Assembly (NCBI GenBank): GCA_039105265.1
Contig: JAPFFF010000009.1
Span: forward strand, 1,116,001 to 1,180,000
DNA: 64,000 nucleotides
Reading direction: 5' to 3'
Source: Tritrichomonas musculus
Taxonomy: Eukaryota; Parabasalia; Tritrichomonadida; Tritrichomonadidae
This document shows positions 9,796 through 20,475 of the stretch, one piece after another. The position numbers and the translations under genes are program-made. The notes beneath the pieces are model-generated. The model searched no databases. It was given only the letters and a program-made list of their open reading frames with translations, and was not told the origin of the DNA. Each line of letters opens with the position of its first letter. Position 1 is the first letter of the stretch.

Positions 9796-11796
9796 ATGGA
9801 AAACGAACTATCCTACTTTACCACGATAATAATTTGTGATCAGCAAATCAAGCAAGATTTTGTTTCTTGCTTAAATCAGTTTGTTATTTGTGGACCTATT
9901 GGGAAAGATAAAGCGAAAGAAGAGTTAATTAAAATGAAACTTGCAAAATATCCATTGACAAAGAATATGGCAACTTTTCTTCAAAAGGAAAAGTTTTTCT
10001 ATTTATTATACAACTTTACAAAATCGCATTTGTCTATAGAGTATCTATTTCAGGAACTCAGTAAAGCAAGAAGAACATTATTGGATATGGTTTATTCAAT
10101 CAACGATTTTTTAGAATACAGATATTCAGAATATCCAAGTCCAAACTCTAATGCTATCCTTGGCTTTTGCGAGAAAATTGACAAGTTAAATAGTCCTTTT
10201 AAACAAAAGTCAGCAATTCATAAAAAAATCTCCCAGAAATTAAATCATTTATTAGTGAACTATATGCATTTATTGATAAAAAAAAAAAAAGAAAAGAAAA
10301 GAAATTTCAAAATCCAGGATGATGTTTTTTTTACATTGTCAATAATAAGCGAAGGATTCACGTTTTCAGCTGTTGAAAGATTGTTCGCAAAAAATGGAAT
10401 TTCTACATGCAATGAACGTAAATTTTATCGTATTTTGGAGATAATTAGTTCACCTATCATTATGTATACAAATTCAATATGCTTTCAAAATTTCAACGAT
10501 ATGAATGACGGGGTTATATTGTCTTTCGACTGTGCCTGGGCGCACAGTCGGAAGTCAAATCAATGCTTTGGTGCACTTATCAATGTAAACACTGATAAAG
10601 TCATCTGATGGAACGTAGCTGAAAACGAAGAACTCTCCCCACAAAGCTTAGAAGCTGAAGTATTAAAAAGCCTTAAAAACATTTACATGGATGACAGAAT
10701 TGTTGGTCACATACAAGATGGTGATGTGGCCACGATAAATTTAATTCAAGAATGGAATCAGGATATTCAAATCTATTTTGATCCAAATCATTTAAAAGGG
10801 AAAATGAAAAGAATATTAGAAAAATTTAACAAAATAGTAATTGGATGTTTTAATCCTATTAAGTTAAAATTAGTGAATTTTTTCAAATTTTTATTAACAA
10901 ATAAAACCTTGTCTGTATACCAAAAGAAATACCAGTGGGTTAATGTTGTCAATCATTTTCTTGGCGAACATGGATTATGTCTTCATTCTTATCAATATTA
11001 TGAAAATTGTCCTGATCCAAATTCATTTCACCATAATCATAGTGAAGAAACAGTGATTGGAGATGATCATTTGCATGAAGAAAGTGAATGAATTCCGATT
11101 GAGATTGTCGAAGGTCAATTTCCAAATGAAAATTGCAATCAATATATATATATGATGGTTTTCAAATAGTGGATAAAAAATTACAGAAAAAAGAAAAATC
11201 TGATGAATCTGATTTCAATTCATCTACGTTTGATGAAGAGAATAATTTAGAATTTGCTAGATGTTTATTTTCTGAAAACGAAGCGCTTCCATCAGAAGCT
11301 AACGATCCACCTGCACTTATAGATAACATTAAATTTCCACACCTTGCATATTTCCTAAAAACCTTTTTGTTTTATAAACAAAATATGTTCGAGAATACAA
11401 TGACAGGATTGACTACACAAAGTAATAAATCACTGAATGCCAAGAAAGTTCAATTTGCAAATAAAACAAAAAATTGGAAAAAATCATTTAAGGTTAGAAT
11501 GGCTCTCAATATTTTACAAAAAAAATAATCCATTCATTTATTACTCAGATCTAATTGAATATTTATCGTTACCAAAACTTTCAGAAGAATCATTTGATAT
11601 ACTCAATAAATACTCAACCAAAAGTTCACTGGCTAAAGAGAAAAATGCAAACCCAATATATAGTAAAAAGAGAAATAAAATGAGATATGACAAAAAAAAT
11701 AAGAAATACACGCAGACCAAAAACGATCATGTAATTAGAATTAAAGAAATGAAAAAAACTGAAGGTGAAATTGATAAAATTGTACATAAATTTTGA
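9796..11796 (+). pseudogene. Decayed Kolobok/Mutator-like transposase upstream of a USP domain
   Basis: It opens with ATG and 270 codons, passes an in-frame TGA at 10606, and continues in the same frame for another 160 codons to TGA at 11089. It then shifts frame in a TA run near 11140 and again in an A run near 11520. The pieces align in order with the transposase at 18.5-19.8 kb: a helical N-terminus (SEGFTFSAVERLF), the first aspartate block SFDCAWAHS, a second block HIQDGD, DPNHLKGKMKRI, a C/H-rich stretch (YYENCPDPNSFHH) and the C-terminal block TTQSNKSLNA. In the last block the usual catalytic E (NNECFN in the other copy) is K. This is a dead DNA-transposon gene of the Kolobok/Mutator-like DDE group. 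The following USP reading frame is in the same phase as its final segment. Confidence 0.7.
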
Positions 11797-11871
11797 TCAG
11801 TGAACATTATTAATAGATAAAAAAAAATGCAAAAAACGCAAATAACACTAAAAAAAATGCTCAAAAAATAG

Positions 11872-12795
11872 TTCGATGAAGAAGAATCTAATGACAGTTA
11901 TAATTGTTTGTATATAAGCTCAAATGATTATTCGTCTTCGGGAGAATCTTCCAATTCAGATGATTCATTTGATTCAGAATTTAGTTTATTTGAAAAGCCA
12001 TGTAATGATATAAAATCACCATTAAAAAATTGTGGGAACACATGCTATATTAGTGCAGCATTACAAATTCTCTTTTTATTACCTTTTATTGATATTATGT
12101 TTGAATTTCCCAAAGAAGATTGTAGTAAAATTGGTGAAAGTATGAAAGATTTATTTAATGAAATGAAGAGTTCTAATATTGCAATAAATCCAATAGATTT
12201 CATTTTTAATTATAGATCCAATTATCCAGATGAAAATGATGGAGGTGATTCGATCGATTGTTTACAAAAATTATTCGAGATTTTAAACTCCAACTTTGAA
12301 GTCAATCAAACGATATATATGTTTCAAATTAAGCAAAATGCAACGTGTTGTAATGGGCATGTATTCCAACGTATCAATGAAATTGAACTATGTTTGGAGT
12401 TACATCTTTACAACAACCAATATAAAACAATTGAAGATTATATAAAAAATTTATTTACTGAAATAAAGTGTCCAATAGAAGACAAATTGGTATTATGTCA
12501 ATACCATAATTATATTGAACCTCTGCCGTTAATCATATTTATTCATCCAAACAGATATTATTATTCTGCAGATTCTCAAGAGGCTGAACGATTACCTTTT
12601 AATATCAATGTAAGCATGCATTTTGATATAGGCAATACACATTATCATTTTAAAGCGGCGATTCTTCAATACGGAGGCAGAAATAACGGGCATTACAAAG
12701 CACATATCTGCAAAAATGAAAAGTCTTATTTATATGATGATTCATTGGTAGAAGAATTACACGATACCAATCTTAATTTCTATAACGAAAAATAA
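11872..12795 (+). CDS. Ubiquitin-specific protease (C19/USP) domain lacking its own ATG
   Basis: This is an open frame of about 300 codons. The Cys box is NCGNTCYISAALQ, matching the USP consensus GNTCY with the nucleophile Cys. The His box is NNGHYKAHI followed by YLYDDS, giving the His and Asp. In between are LPLIIFIHPNRYYY, the usual 'LP..L..HLKRF' strand, and Cys residues resembling the zinc finger (NATCCNGH, EIKCPIED). An acidic Ser/Asp linker (SSSGESSNSDDSFDSEF) precedes the Cys box. No ATG precedes the catalytic Cys. The frame opens after a TAG at 11869, and the upstream transposase tail is in the same phase, so the domain was probably the C-terminal part of a transposase-USP fusion. 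It would remove ubiquitin from proteins. It may be a pseudogene for lack of a start. Confidence 0.75.
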   Translation, partial: FDEEESNDSYNCLYISSNDYSSSGESSNSDDSFDSEFSLFEKPCNDIKSPLKNCGNTCYISAALQILFLLPFIDIMFEFPKEDCSKIGESMKDLFNEMKSSNIAINPIDFIFNYRSNYPDENDGGDSIDCLQKLFEILNSNFEVNQTIYMFQIKQNATCCNGHVFQRINEIELCLELHLYNNQYKTIEDYIKNLFTEIKCPIEDKLVLCQYHNYIEPLPLIIFIHPNRYYYSADSQEAERLPFNINVSMHFDIGNTHYHFKAAILQYGGRNNGHYKAHICKNEKSYLYDDSLVEELHDTNLNFYNEK

Positions 12796-13149
12796 GACTT
12801 ACTAATGTATGAACAAATATCAAGTGGATAAGCTTTGAAATGTGCAATTATTTTTTCATATATAGAAAGGAATAATCAATATTTTAAAATAAAACTTAGT
12901 TAATATCAAATTAATACTAATCAGAAACAATAGGACATAAAAAAAAGAGATTTGAAAGATGATTAAAATAATAATATATATTATAAATATTTTTTTTCCT
13001 CTTCCGACATAATTCAACACATTAGAACATCAATTTAGAAAGGAATAATCAAATGACATTCGGGAAATGATTATTAAAATGAAAGAAAAAAAAATATAAT
13101 TAGAAGTGTGGGAACTATAAAAAGTCTCCAATATCCTTTATTTTTTAAT
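12796..13149. other. Spacer with a short direct repeat
   Basis: The word AGAAAGGAATAATCAA occurs at about 12863 and 13037. No gene seen. Confidence 0.4.
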
Positions 13150-14288
13150 GGGGAACTTTTTTTAGCCCCCAAAAATTGAAAGGAAAAATGGGGGAAAAAA
13201 TGTAAAAATGTGTTTTTTAGCCCACACTTTTTTGATAACTTTTTCAATTGAAAATAATCGTAAATTAAATTTAAAAAAAGAGCAAAAAAAGCATATTAAA
13301 ATAAAAAAAATGCAAAAAAAAGGAAGTTATATGTTAAAAAACATATAAAGATAAAAATAAAACGAAAAATTCTAAAAAACATCAATAATTCTTGATTATT
13401 ACTTTATTAAGATAAACTATTTAATGATAGATAGAATAAAAAGGGAAAGAATCATTAACTCATACTGGAAATTATATATTATCTCAAAAAAAGCCATAAA
13501 GCTGGTGTTTATATTAACAAGAATAAATTATTTATATTTCATATTCATTATAAAAATATGAAAGTATAATGTCTGGTTTAAGTTTAAGATCATTTTGGGC
13601 AAAAAGAAAATGCTGCTGCGTAAAATAATTTAATTAAATTGATCCTAAATAAGAATTAGTGTGTTTCATTTATTACCAAAATTTTTGTGAGAATATTTGG
13701 TTGTAATAGAAACTTTTTGAAAATATTTTGACCATATAAACTATCAAAAATATATAAAAAAAATCGTTTAGTAAAAGCAAAATAAAGTCGTTTAGTTTTT
13801 TTTAATGAACAACAAAAATAATTAAAAATAGAGGAATTCTTTGGTGAATAAAATAATAAACGATATTCGAAAATAATTACACATATATAACCAAAAACGC
13901 AAGAAAAACTTTTAAAATATATAATCTTTGATTAAACAAAACATTATATATAGAGAAAATATTATCAATAAAACCTTTAATCATTTTATTTCTATTTAAA
14001 TTCAAGAGATAAGATATCCTTTTTACCTATAAATAGAGATAAATAATAATATCCTTTTTTATTTTCAACCAATTCTATTTATTTATTTAGTAATATGCAT
14101 AAAGGAGCAACAAAGAAAAAATATTTTGGGAAATACTTGCGAAATGTAAAGTCTATGGGATGAAAAACACTTATGAATAAAAAAAATTGGGGGCTAAAAT
14201 ACAACTTTCAATAAAAAAATAAACAAAAAATCATTTAGCCCCCAAAAGAAATGTGATATGAAAAATGGGGGCTAGAATGCATTTTCCC
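13150..14288. mobile_element. 1.1-kb element with G/C-run ends, possible 9-bp target duplication
   Basis: The left end starts GGGGAAC and then TTTAGCCCCCAAAAATTG. The right end, read inward, has GGGAAAATG, then CTAGCCCCCATTTTTCAT. Further copies of the GCCCCCAA word occur in inverse orientation at 14190-14245. Runs of C or G are rare in this DNA, which makes the pairing clear. Both sides are flanked by TTTTTTAAT (13141-13149 and 14289-14297), a possible 9-bp duplication in the MULE range, though the word is low in complexity. The interior has no transposase. Confidence 0.6.
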
Positions 14289-14865
14289 TTTTTTAATATT
14301 ATATTATTTACTTTATATAGAATATAAAAAACATAAAATTAAAATTATTTATTCGACAGGTGTAGTTTTATAAGCATTTTAGTTTTTAATTGTAAACTAT
14401 TGAATATGGAAATAATAAAGATAATATATTTGGATCAAATAGATAACTGTAACTGACTTTTTAACATAAATACAAGTTATTTTAAATCTAATATAAGTGT
14501 ATTAAATGTTCTTTATATTATTTTACATTAATTAAGATATAATAATTATTATCTCGTTGATCAAATAGGAATAAGAAAAAAGAATGAAAATACAGCATAA
14601 ATTTAAACGAAACAGACCTCTCAATTATAGTTTGTCTTATCGTGGAAAATGAAAAATACTTTTAAAAAACATAGTTTTTTTCTAATTTTTTTAATAATTT
14701 TTTAATCGTTTAAAAGTAACTTTTTTAATTAAATTTTAACGTTTAGAAAATATTTTTTTCGATCATAAATAATTGAAAAATATATAAATCACGATCATTA
14801 AAATTTCAGTTAAATATTATCGTCTACGATTAAAAAAATCTCAAAAAAGCTCAAAATTGAATGAA

Positions 14866-15003
14866 TTTTTATACGAAAACCTTTCAATTTTTTCGTATAC
14901 CGCTTTTTTTTTGGCCTTCAATATGGTGAATAAAAACGGTTTCTTATACGAAAAACCGTCGATTTTTTCGTATACCGCTTTTTTTGGCCTTCCCTATGGT
15001 CAA
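14866..15003. repeat. Two tandem ~77-bp units
   Basis: The block TATACGAAAA, TTTTTTCGTATACCGC, TTTTTTTGGCCTTC occurs twice, beginning near 14866 and 14943. Each unit also holds an internal inverted pair (TATACGAAAA and TTTTCGTATA), so it can form a hairpin. The 33.4-33.5 kb region has an analogous arrangement with different words. Confidence 0.7.
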
Positions 15004-15048
15004 TTAAAATTGAATACTTATTCGATTTTTTTTTTTAATTTTACATAA

Positions 15049-15935
15049 CCGTTTATATTGACCTATTATAAGGCAGATTATTTTAGCCTTAAGCTGCCAA
15101 ATAAATAATCAAATTTTAATACAATAAGCTTATTGTAATGGCTAAATATTTTACCTTTCAATTTCAATGTTTTTAAAATATTGTTATATCTCAGTTTTTT
15201 ATATTAAAATCATTTTATTTGTTTATTTATTTGAAATAAATATTTACTATTCAAAAATTGTGTTACAATATTTTTTCAATTATTTACGTTTTTTACAAAA
15301 AATGGTTATATTTTTTTCTATTTTTTCCTTATTGTAGTAAATTTAGTTCCATTACGATAAAAATTAGCTGTAAATGAAAATGATTATAAATACAGATTAT
15401 TTTATTTAAGGATGTCCTTTCACCGTTTACTATTTTATTTTAACGATTATAATTTCAATGAAAAATAATCGAAAATCATTGAAATTTTAAATGAGAAATA
15501 ACTCTCTTTAAAATAAAAATGGAAAATTTTGAATCTTCATAAAAGATTATTTACAAATTAAACTATCAATTCTAGGTCCCAATACAATAACTAATGCTTA
15601 AAATCGATTTGAAAATTAATTAATTATATTATTATTAAGATCTTTTAACATTTGTTTAAAAAGAAATTTAATTCACCGACCTAGATACTCTAAGATAACT
15701 TATGATATTTTATTTTATATTGTGGTAATCTGTTTAAATTAAAAAGGCAGATAGTTATTTCATTTTGAAAATTTCTCAAAAAAAAAAAAAAAAAAAAAAA
15801 AAAAAACGTTTAAAAATCCTTTGTAAAGTTGATGTTCTTAGGTTTCCAGACAAAGATTATAAAAAAATAATATAATTAATCGAATTTTTATTAAAATTCT
15901 ATTCCAAAATGATCATTTCCCATATAAAGCAAAAT
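15049..15935. other. Gene-free AT-rich stretch with a poly(A) run
   Basis: No gene. A homopolymer of about 28 A residues lies at 15778-15806. Confidence 0.6.
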
Positions 15936-15943
15936 ATTATATC

Positions 15944-18252
15944 GGTAAATATTTTTTTTTGAACTTTTTAGATTTTTTCCCCTCAATTTTTTTCTTTGTA
16001 TATTTGTTCACAAATAGTTGAACTTTTTAGATTTTTTGCTCTCAATTTTTTTTTTTTTTTATCCAACAATAAATTTTAATATTTTTTAATTATAAAATAT
16101 AAAAGAAATAAAAGAAAATATTATGAAATAATTAGTTTATTCATGATTTGTTGTTTTAAGTCTTGAAATGATATATTCCGTCTTCTATTAATTGAATTAA
16201 ATCAACTGGTTGATTTTGAATGAAAAAAATGTCTTTCTCGCTTTTTGTATGTTTTTTAACAAAATCTTCAATTCCTGCTTCATCTTTGCTATTACTAAAA
16301 TATTTTATTGTTCGGACAGCATAATTAAAATCATCTTTAATTTTGTTTTTAGGTAATAAATCTGAATTGCATTTTTCGGGCTGAATAGTTAAACAATTAT
16401 TACATATATGCTCAAAATCGAACTCAATTTGTGGAACTGGTGGAAATTCAGCACCTTTATGGAGACGGTGAATACAAGGAATGTCAATTTGGTAATTTGA
16501 ACTTTCCAATTTATTTTCACCACATAAACATTTGCTTTCATCGGTTTCATAAAAGAGGCACATTGAATCTATTTTGTTCATGTCGATTTTTTGTTTTAAA
16601 TTGCTATTAGTTTTTCTCTTAATATAATTATAATTATTAATAATTGATTTATTAATATTTTGATATTTGAAATTTAATTCTGTAAAAATTCTGAACAGAG
16701 CTGAATAAAATGAATTTCGTCTTGGTATTTTATGGTTTATATGTCCATGAACGGACTCCAAAGTATTCGTTGTCGAAGGCATTCCCATGCCAACTCGTCT
16801 TAAAAGGGAATATTTCCCCCATTTTTCTTCATCATTTATGAAAATAAATGATTTTGTCACTTTTGTTTCATCATAGAAAAAGTTCATGCCAATTTTATCA
16901 AGAGAAGCATTTATTTTTATTAATTCTTTTTTATTATTATTTATTACATTTGTAAAATGCTCTGAAATTAATCGTAAAAGATTATCGAAATCAAATTGGC
17001 TTGTGCAACTAGTTAATTTTATAATTTCATAAGAGTAGTCACTTTTTTTGAGATTTGAGAGAAAATGTTTATAACAAAAAATTTGCTTAATTTGAAAATT
17101 ATTACAGAGAGAGCGAAGTGATGAGTGCTGATCGGTTTCGAAAATTTTCCCTTCAAAATTATAACCAATTTCTTTTTGAATTGTTGTGAGTAAATATGTA
17201 TACAAGGCTTTGGTTTCACCATGACCAAAAGCGAAACCTATAGGAACGCTAGTATTATAAAATGAAGCTGTAATGATTGATGTTACATATAAAGGGAGAA
17301 TCCTCCATGTTGTGTCAAGTATAAAACCTCTGATTAAACTATCAAAATTACTTAAAAATTCAAAAGCTTGAGGCATGATAAATACACCTGCAATAATATT
17401 ATATATTTTATCCTCGTTTGAAAAAGTTTGAAGATTACTTTCATTTGTTTTCTCCTCTAAGGCCAATTTAATTATTCCACTCATTCCTAATTTTTTCAAA
17501 TCTGAAAAAGAATTAATTTTGGTTTTTTTATTTGATATAAACAAATTAATGTAATTATTCAACATCTCAGTGTCTTCATTTAACGGATAGCCAAAAATTT
17601 GGATTTTTTTACAAAAATATTTAAATATTTTGGAAAAATCATTTTTTGTAAAAAGTAAAAGAGATTTTTGTTCTAAAATAGCTATTGAACTCGGTAATAA
17701 ATTAAAATGTCTGTGAAAGCGTAAATGCGTTTGTAAAACATAATTTGTTAAAGGTTTTTTGCCAACTCCAATTTTTGATGCGAAAATTGAAGTTTCACAA
17801 TCAAACTGATCCTTTAAAAATTTAATAGATACTTTTACAGAAATTGTATTAGATATACTTATGTAAATATGCCAATTTTTTTTTAAATTTAAATGTCGAA
17901 AATGAAAATTTGCTTTTCTTCCTTTTGTGCTACTAACAGTAGTGTATGAATGATCTACGATAGTAAAATCTTGTAATTGATTTAATAAAATTATTAAATT
18001 TGTGTAATTCCACTCATCATTATCTGAAATCAAAATTGGTATTTTGTTTGGAGCCCATGAGTTATGTTTTTTGGTCCTAAATGAGCGGTTGAAGTTTTTT
18101 TCTGTGTTAAATAATGTTGTAACTTCGAAAGCTTCGAAATTTTGGTTGTTTTCGTCCATATCGTGAAAAGGAAAATGTGGATAATTGTGACAAATATGAA
18201 TTCAAAAAATTGAGGGGAAAAAATCTAAAAAGTTCAAAAATAAAGATTTACC
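15944..18252. mobile_element. Complete MULE (Mutator-like) transposon
   Basis: The terminal inverted repeats begin GGTAAATA and continue into GAACTTTTTAGATTTTTTCC and CCTCAATTTTTT, about 50 bp in all. They are flanked by a perfect 8-bp direct repeat ATTATATC (15936-15943 and 18253-18260). The single gene inside, on the minus strand, is unbroken. The left end holds a second, direct copy of the inner terminal-repeat block at about 16018-16053, so that end is duplicated. Intact gene, ends and target duplication together point to a recent and possibly active insertion. Confidence 0.88.
16156..18159 (-). CDS. MULE transposase (DDE, with SWIM zinc finger)
   Basis: A 667-residue transposase. The catalytic core shows the MULE order: FILDTTWR near residue 280 (first Asp), ETDQHSSLRSL near 341 (second Asp), the C..H helix FCYKHFLSNL near 360, and NTLESVHGHINH near 465 (Glu). 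Near residues 543-565 a CLC ... PCIH pattern matches a SWIM zinc finger, typical of this superfamily. The N-terminal third probably binds the terminal repeats. It starts at an ATG, has no breaks, and lies on the minus strand about 95 bp inside the right end of its element. It would cut and paste the element. Confidence 0.88.
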   Translation of the reverse strand: MDENNQNFEAFEVTTLFNTEKNFNRSFRTKKHNSWAPNKIPILISDNDEWNYTNLIILLNQLQDFTIVDHSYTTVSSTKGRKANFHFRHLNLKKNWHIYISISNTISVKVSIKFLKDQFDCETSIFASKIGVGKKPLTNYVLQTHLRFHRHFNLLPSSIAILEQKSLLLFTKNDFSKIFKYFCKKIQIFGYPLNEDTEMLNNYINLFISNKKTKINSFSDLKKLGMSGIIKLALEEKTNESNLQTFSNEDKIYNIIAGVFIMPQAFEFLSNFDSLIRGFILDTTWRILPLYVTSIITASFYNTSVPIGFAFGHGETKALYTYLLTTIQKEIGYNFEGKIFETDQHSSLRSLCNNFQIKQIFCYKHFLSNLKKSDYSYEIIKLTSCTSQFDFDNLLRLISEHFTNVINNNKKELIKINASLDKIGMNFFYDETKVTKSFIFINDEEKWGKYSLLRRVGMGMPSTTNTLESVHGHINHKIPRRNSFYSALFRIFTELNFKYQNINKSIINNYNYIKRKTNSNLKQKIDMNKIDSMCLFYETDESKCLCGENKLESSNYQIDIPCIHRLHKGAEFPPVPQIEFDFEHICNNCLTIQPEKCNSDLLPKNKIKDDFNYAVRTIKYFSNSKDEAGIEDFVKKHTKSEKDIFFIQNQPVDLIQLIEDGIYHFKT

Positions 18253-18458
18253 ATTATATCAGATAATCAGAATAATAATTCATTATTCCAATTGTTGCTG
18301 AAAAATTAAATTTTTTTCCTAAATAATAAATGAAATAAAATAATTTAAAAATGCATGATCAAAGGAATTTTCATATATTTTTAGATATTTAAATAAAAAA
18401 AATTTGAATGCAAATATTTTTATATAACATGTCATTATTATTTTTATTTTTTTAAATT

Positions 18459-19817
18459 ATGGTAAGAATACGGAAAGCAGCTAAAAAATCAATGATGAAT
18501 GGAAGATTAAATACTCCAATATAATACGCAGATCAATCAATTCAAGTAAATATGCAATCTTCTTCTCAATCTTCTTCTCAATCATCTAGAGAACCTTCCC
18601 CAGCTCCAACTTTTCAAAATCAAGGAGTTCAAACAGATAGATATTTAAATTTCTCAAATATAATTAAATTTGTTTTAGCAACACTTATTTGTGGTATGAC
18701 TTTTTCACAAATTAAAGATTTTTGCATTTTAAATGAAACCTAATCATACTCTGAAAAAGTTTTTTATAAATACCAAGATATTATAACTGACTCAATTATT
18801 GAATTAGCTCGTGAATCGACACAAAAATATTCAGAAAATTTGAATGATGATACAATTGTTTCAATCGATGGCGCTTGGGACCACAGAAGGCATGGTTCAG
18901 CCTGTATTGTAACTATGATTGATATTCAATCACGTAAAATTATTGATTTTTCAATTAGACAAAAAAAGAAGCAATTTGTTTTTGGAAATACAGAAGAAGC
19001 TTCTATGAATTTAGAAAAATTAGGAGTGGAAGAAATAGCAGAACGATGGAAAAACTCTCAAAAAGTGAAATACTATGTTCATGATAATGATGGAGTTTCT
19101 CGCAATGTAATTACTCAATCAGGCTGGAAAATAACAGAGGCATTGGATCCTGGACATGCTATTAAATCTATAAAAAATAACTTAGATAATTTTAATAAAA
19201 ATAATGGAAAACCGTTTAAAGGGTATGGAGAAAGTATATCAAGATATCTAGAAATTTTATTTAGAGATGAAACAATAACAAAAGAACAAAGGTTACAATA
19301 TTATAATAATATTCCAAAACATTACAAAGGAAATCATACGTATTGTCAACATCCACAAAATATAAAAACAAAAATTTATTCAGGGAAAAATAAAAAATTG
19401 TTCTCCAAAAAATTGAAAGAATTTCTAAAGAAAAACGTTCATTATGCAGAAAAAGTGAATCCTAAAATTCTTACCCAAAACAACGAATGTTTTAATCATA
19501 TTAAAACTAAGTACATTAGAAAAGATATTAAATACTCGACATCTACTGAACTAAGACTCGCTTTAGCTGTTTTACATTGGAACGAAGATAATTGGATTGA
19601 CATGATCTTTAAAAAATTAGATTTGGAACCACTTTGTTCACCTTATTGTGAATGTTGGCAAGGAAGACAAATGACTAAGAGAAAGAAAAATCAAAATAGA
19701 CGAGTTCCTAAGATTCGGAAAGAAATTAATCAAAAAAGAAGGAAAAATTTGAAGGCAAAAATCATTGCAAACAATAAAGCAAATGGTTATAAGCCAAATG
19801 ATAAGAATTTTAAATAA
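18459..19817 (+). pseudogene. Kolobok/Mutator-like DDE transposase, two in-frame stops
   Basis: A single reading phase runs from an ATG at 18459 but is cut by two TAA codons, near 18522 and at 18741. After the second it is open to 19817 (325 codons from 18840). The motifs are SIDGAWDHRRHGS (first Asp), YYVHDNDGVSRN (second Asp), ALDPGHAIKSI, the C/H pair HTYCQH and LTQNNECFNHIKTKY (Glu). A Lys/Arg-rich tail follows. The pattern 'DGaW...H' with GH-x2-K and T-x2-NE is that of transposases from Kolobok and related Mutator-like elements. All acidic residues are kept, so decay is recent. A short Ser/Gln-rich segment (SSSQSSSQSS) lies near the N-terminus. Confidence 0.72.
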
Positions 19818-20475
19818 TTAAAGATTCTTAATTCTTAATTTTATATACTTTTTATTTCATAAAAAAATAAAATAAAATTGAATATAAATTGATCGTTTCC
19901 TAGTTTTTGAATAGTTTACAGTTATCAAAAATAGTAAAAAAAATATTCAAAAAAATGCTAGAACGAGAAGGTTTATTATACTCTTTATATATTTTTTGAA
20001 AACTAGACCAAGTATATCTAAAAGTATTCTACTTTTTTTAGGAAAAAAAAAGTATTAATGAATCTGAATATTGTGAAATCGCAATTTGTGTTCTGTTTCT
20101 CCTATATCTAGTAAGAGTCAGAGAATATAAGCAATATTTTGAAAGGCTTTTTTCTTCAAATCTATTTTTTAACCTGGAATTTAATATATCAGTGATGATT
20201 GGAAAATAATGACAAAGAGGCCTCTGATAATAAATAACTTGACTTTCTGTAATTCATTTTTTTTGTTGGCGTCTCGTTACTTCGAGCCTTTAAGCTAGCA
20301 ATTTTATAAAAATGATTACCCTTTAATGGGGAAAAATAAATATAACCACGACGATCATTTTATATAGAAAGGTCATCCTTAAATATAAAGTTTATTTGGG
20401 TAATATATCAAAATAATCAAAAAAAAATCTTCAATTAATATTGAGAAATATACTTTCTTTTTGAAAAAAAAGTGA
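19818..20475. other. Gene-free stretch
   Basis: AT-rich. I could not find the 3' terminal repeat expected for the preceding transposase. Confidence 0.4.

Noticed and set aside
10527-10550. Perfect hairpin CGACTGTGC/GCACAGTCG in the transposase remnant
   Set aside because: It falls in the codons for the conserved first-Asp block (FDCAWAHSRK) and is explained by coding constraint plus chance.
14857-15048. 63-codon frame with an internal repeat
   Set aside because: It is the translation of the tandem hairpin repeat and not a gene.
18520-18745. In-frame TAA codons as possible stop-codon reassignment
   Set aside because: Host genes in the window end normally at TAA and neighbouring intact transposase and Maverick genes contain no internal stops. 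This is decay.
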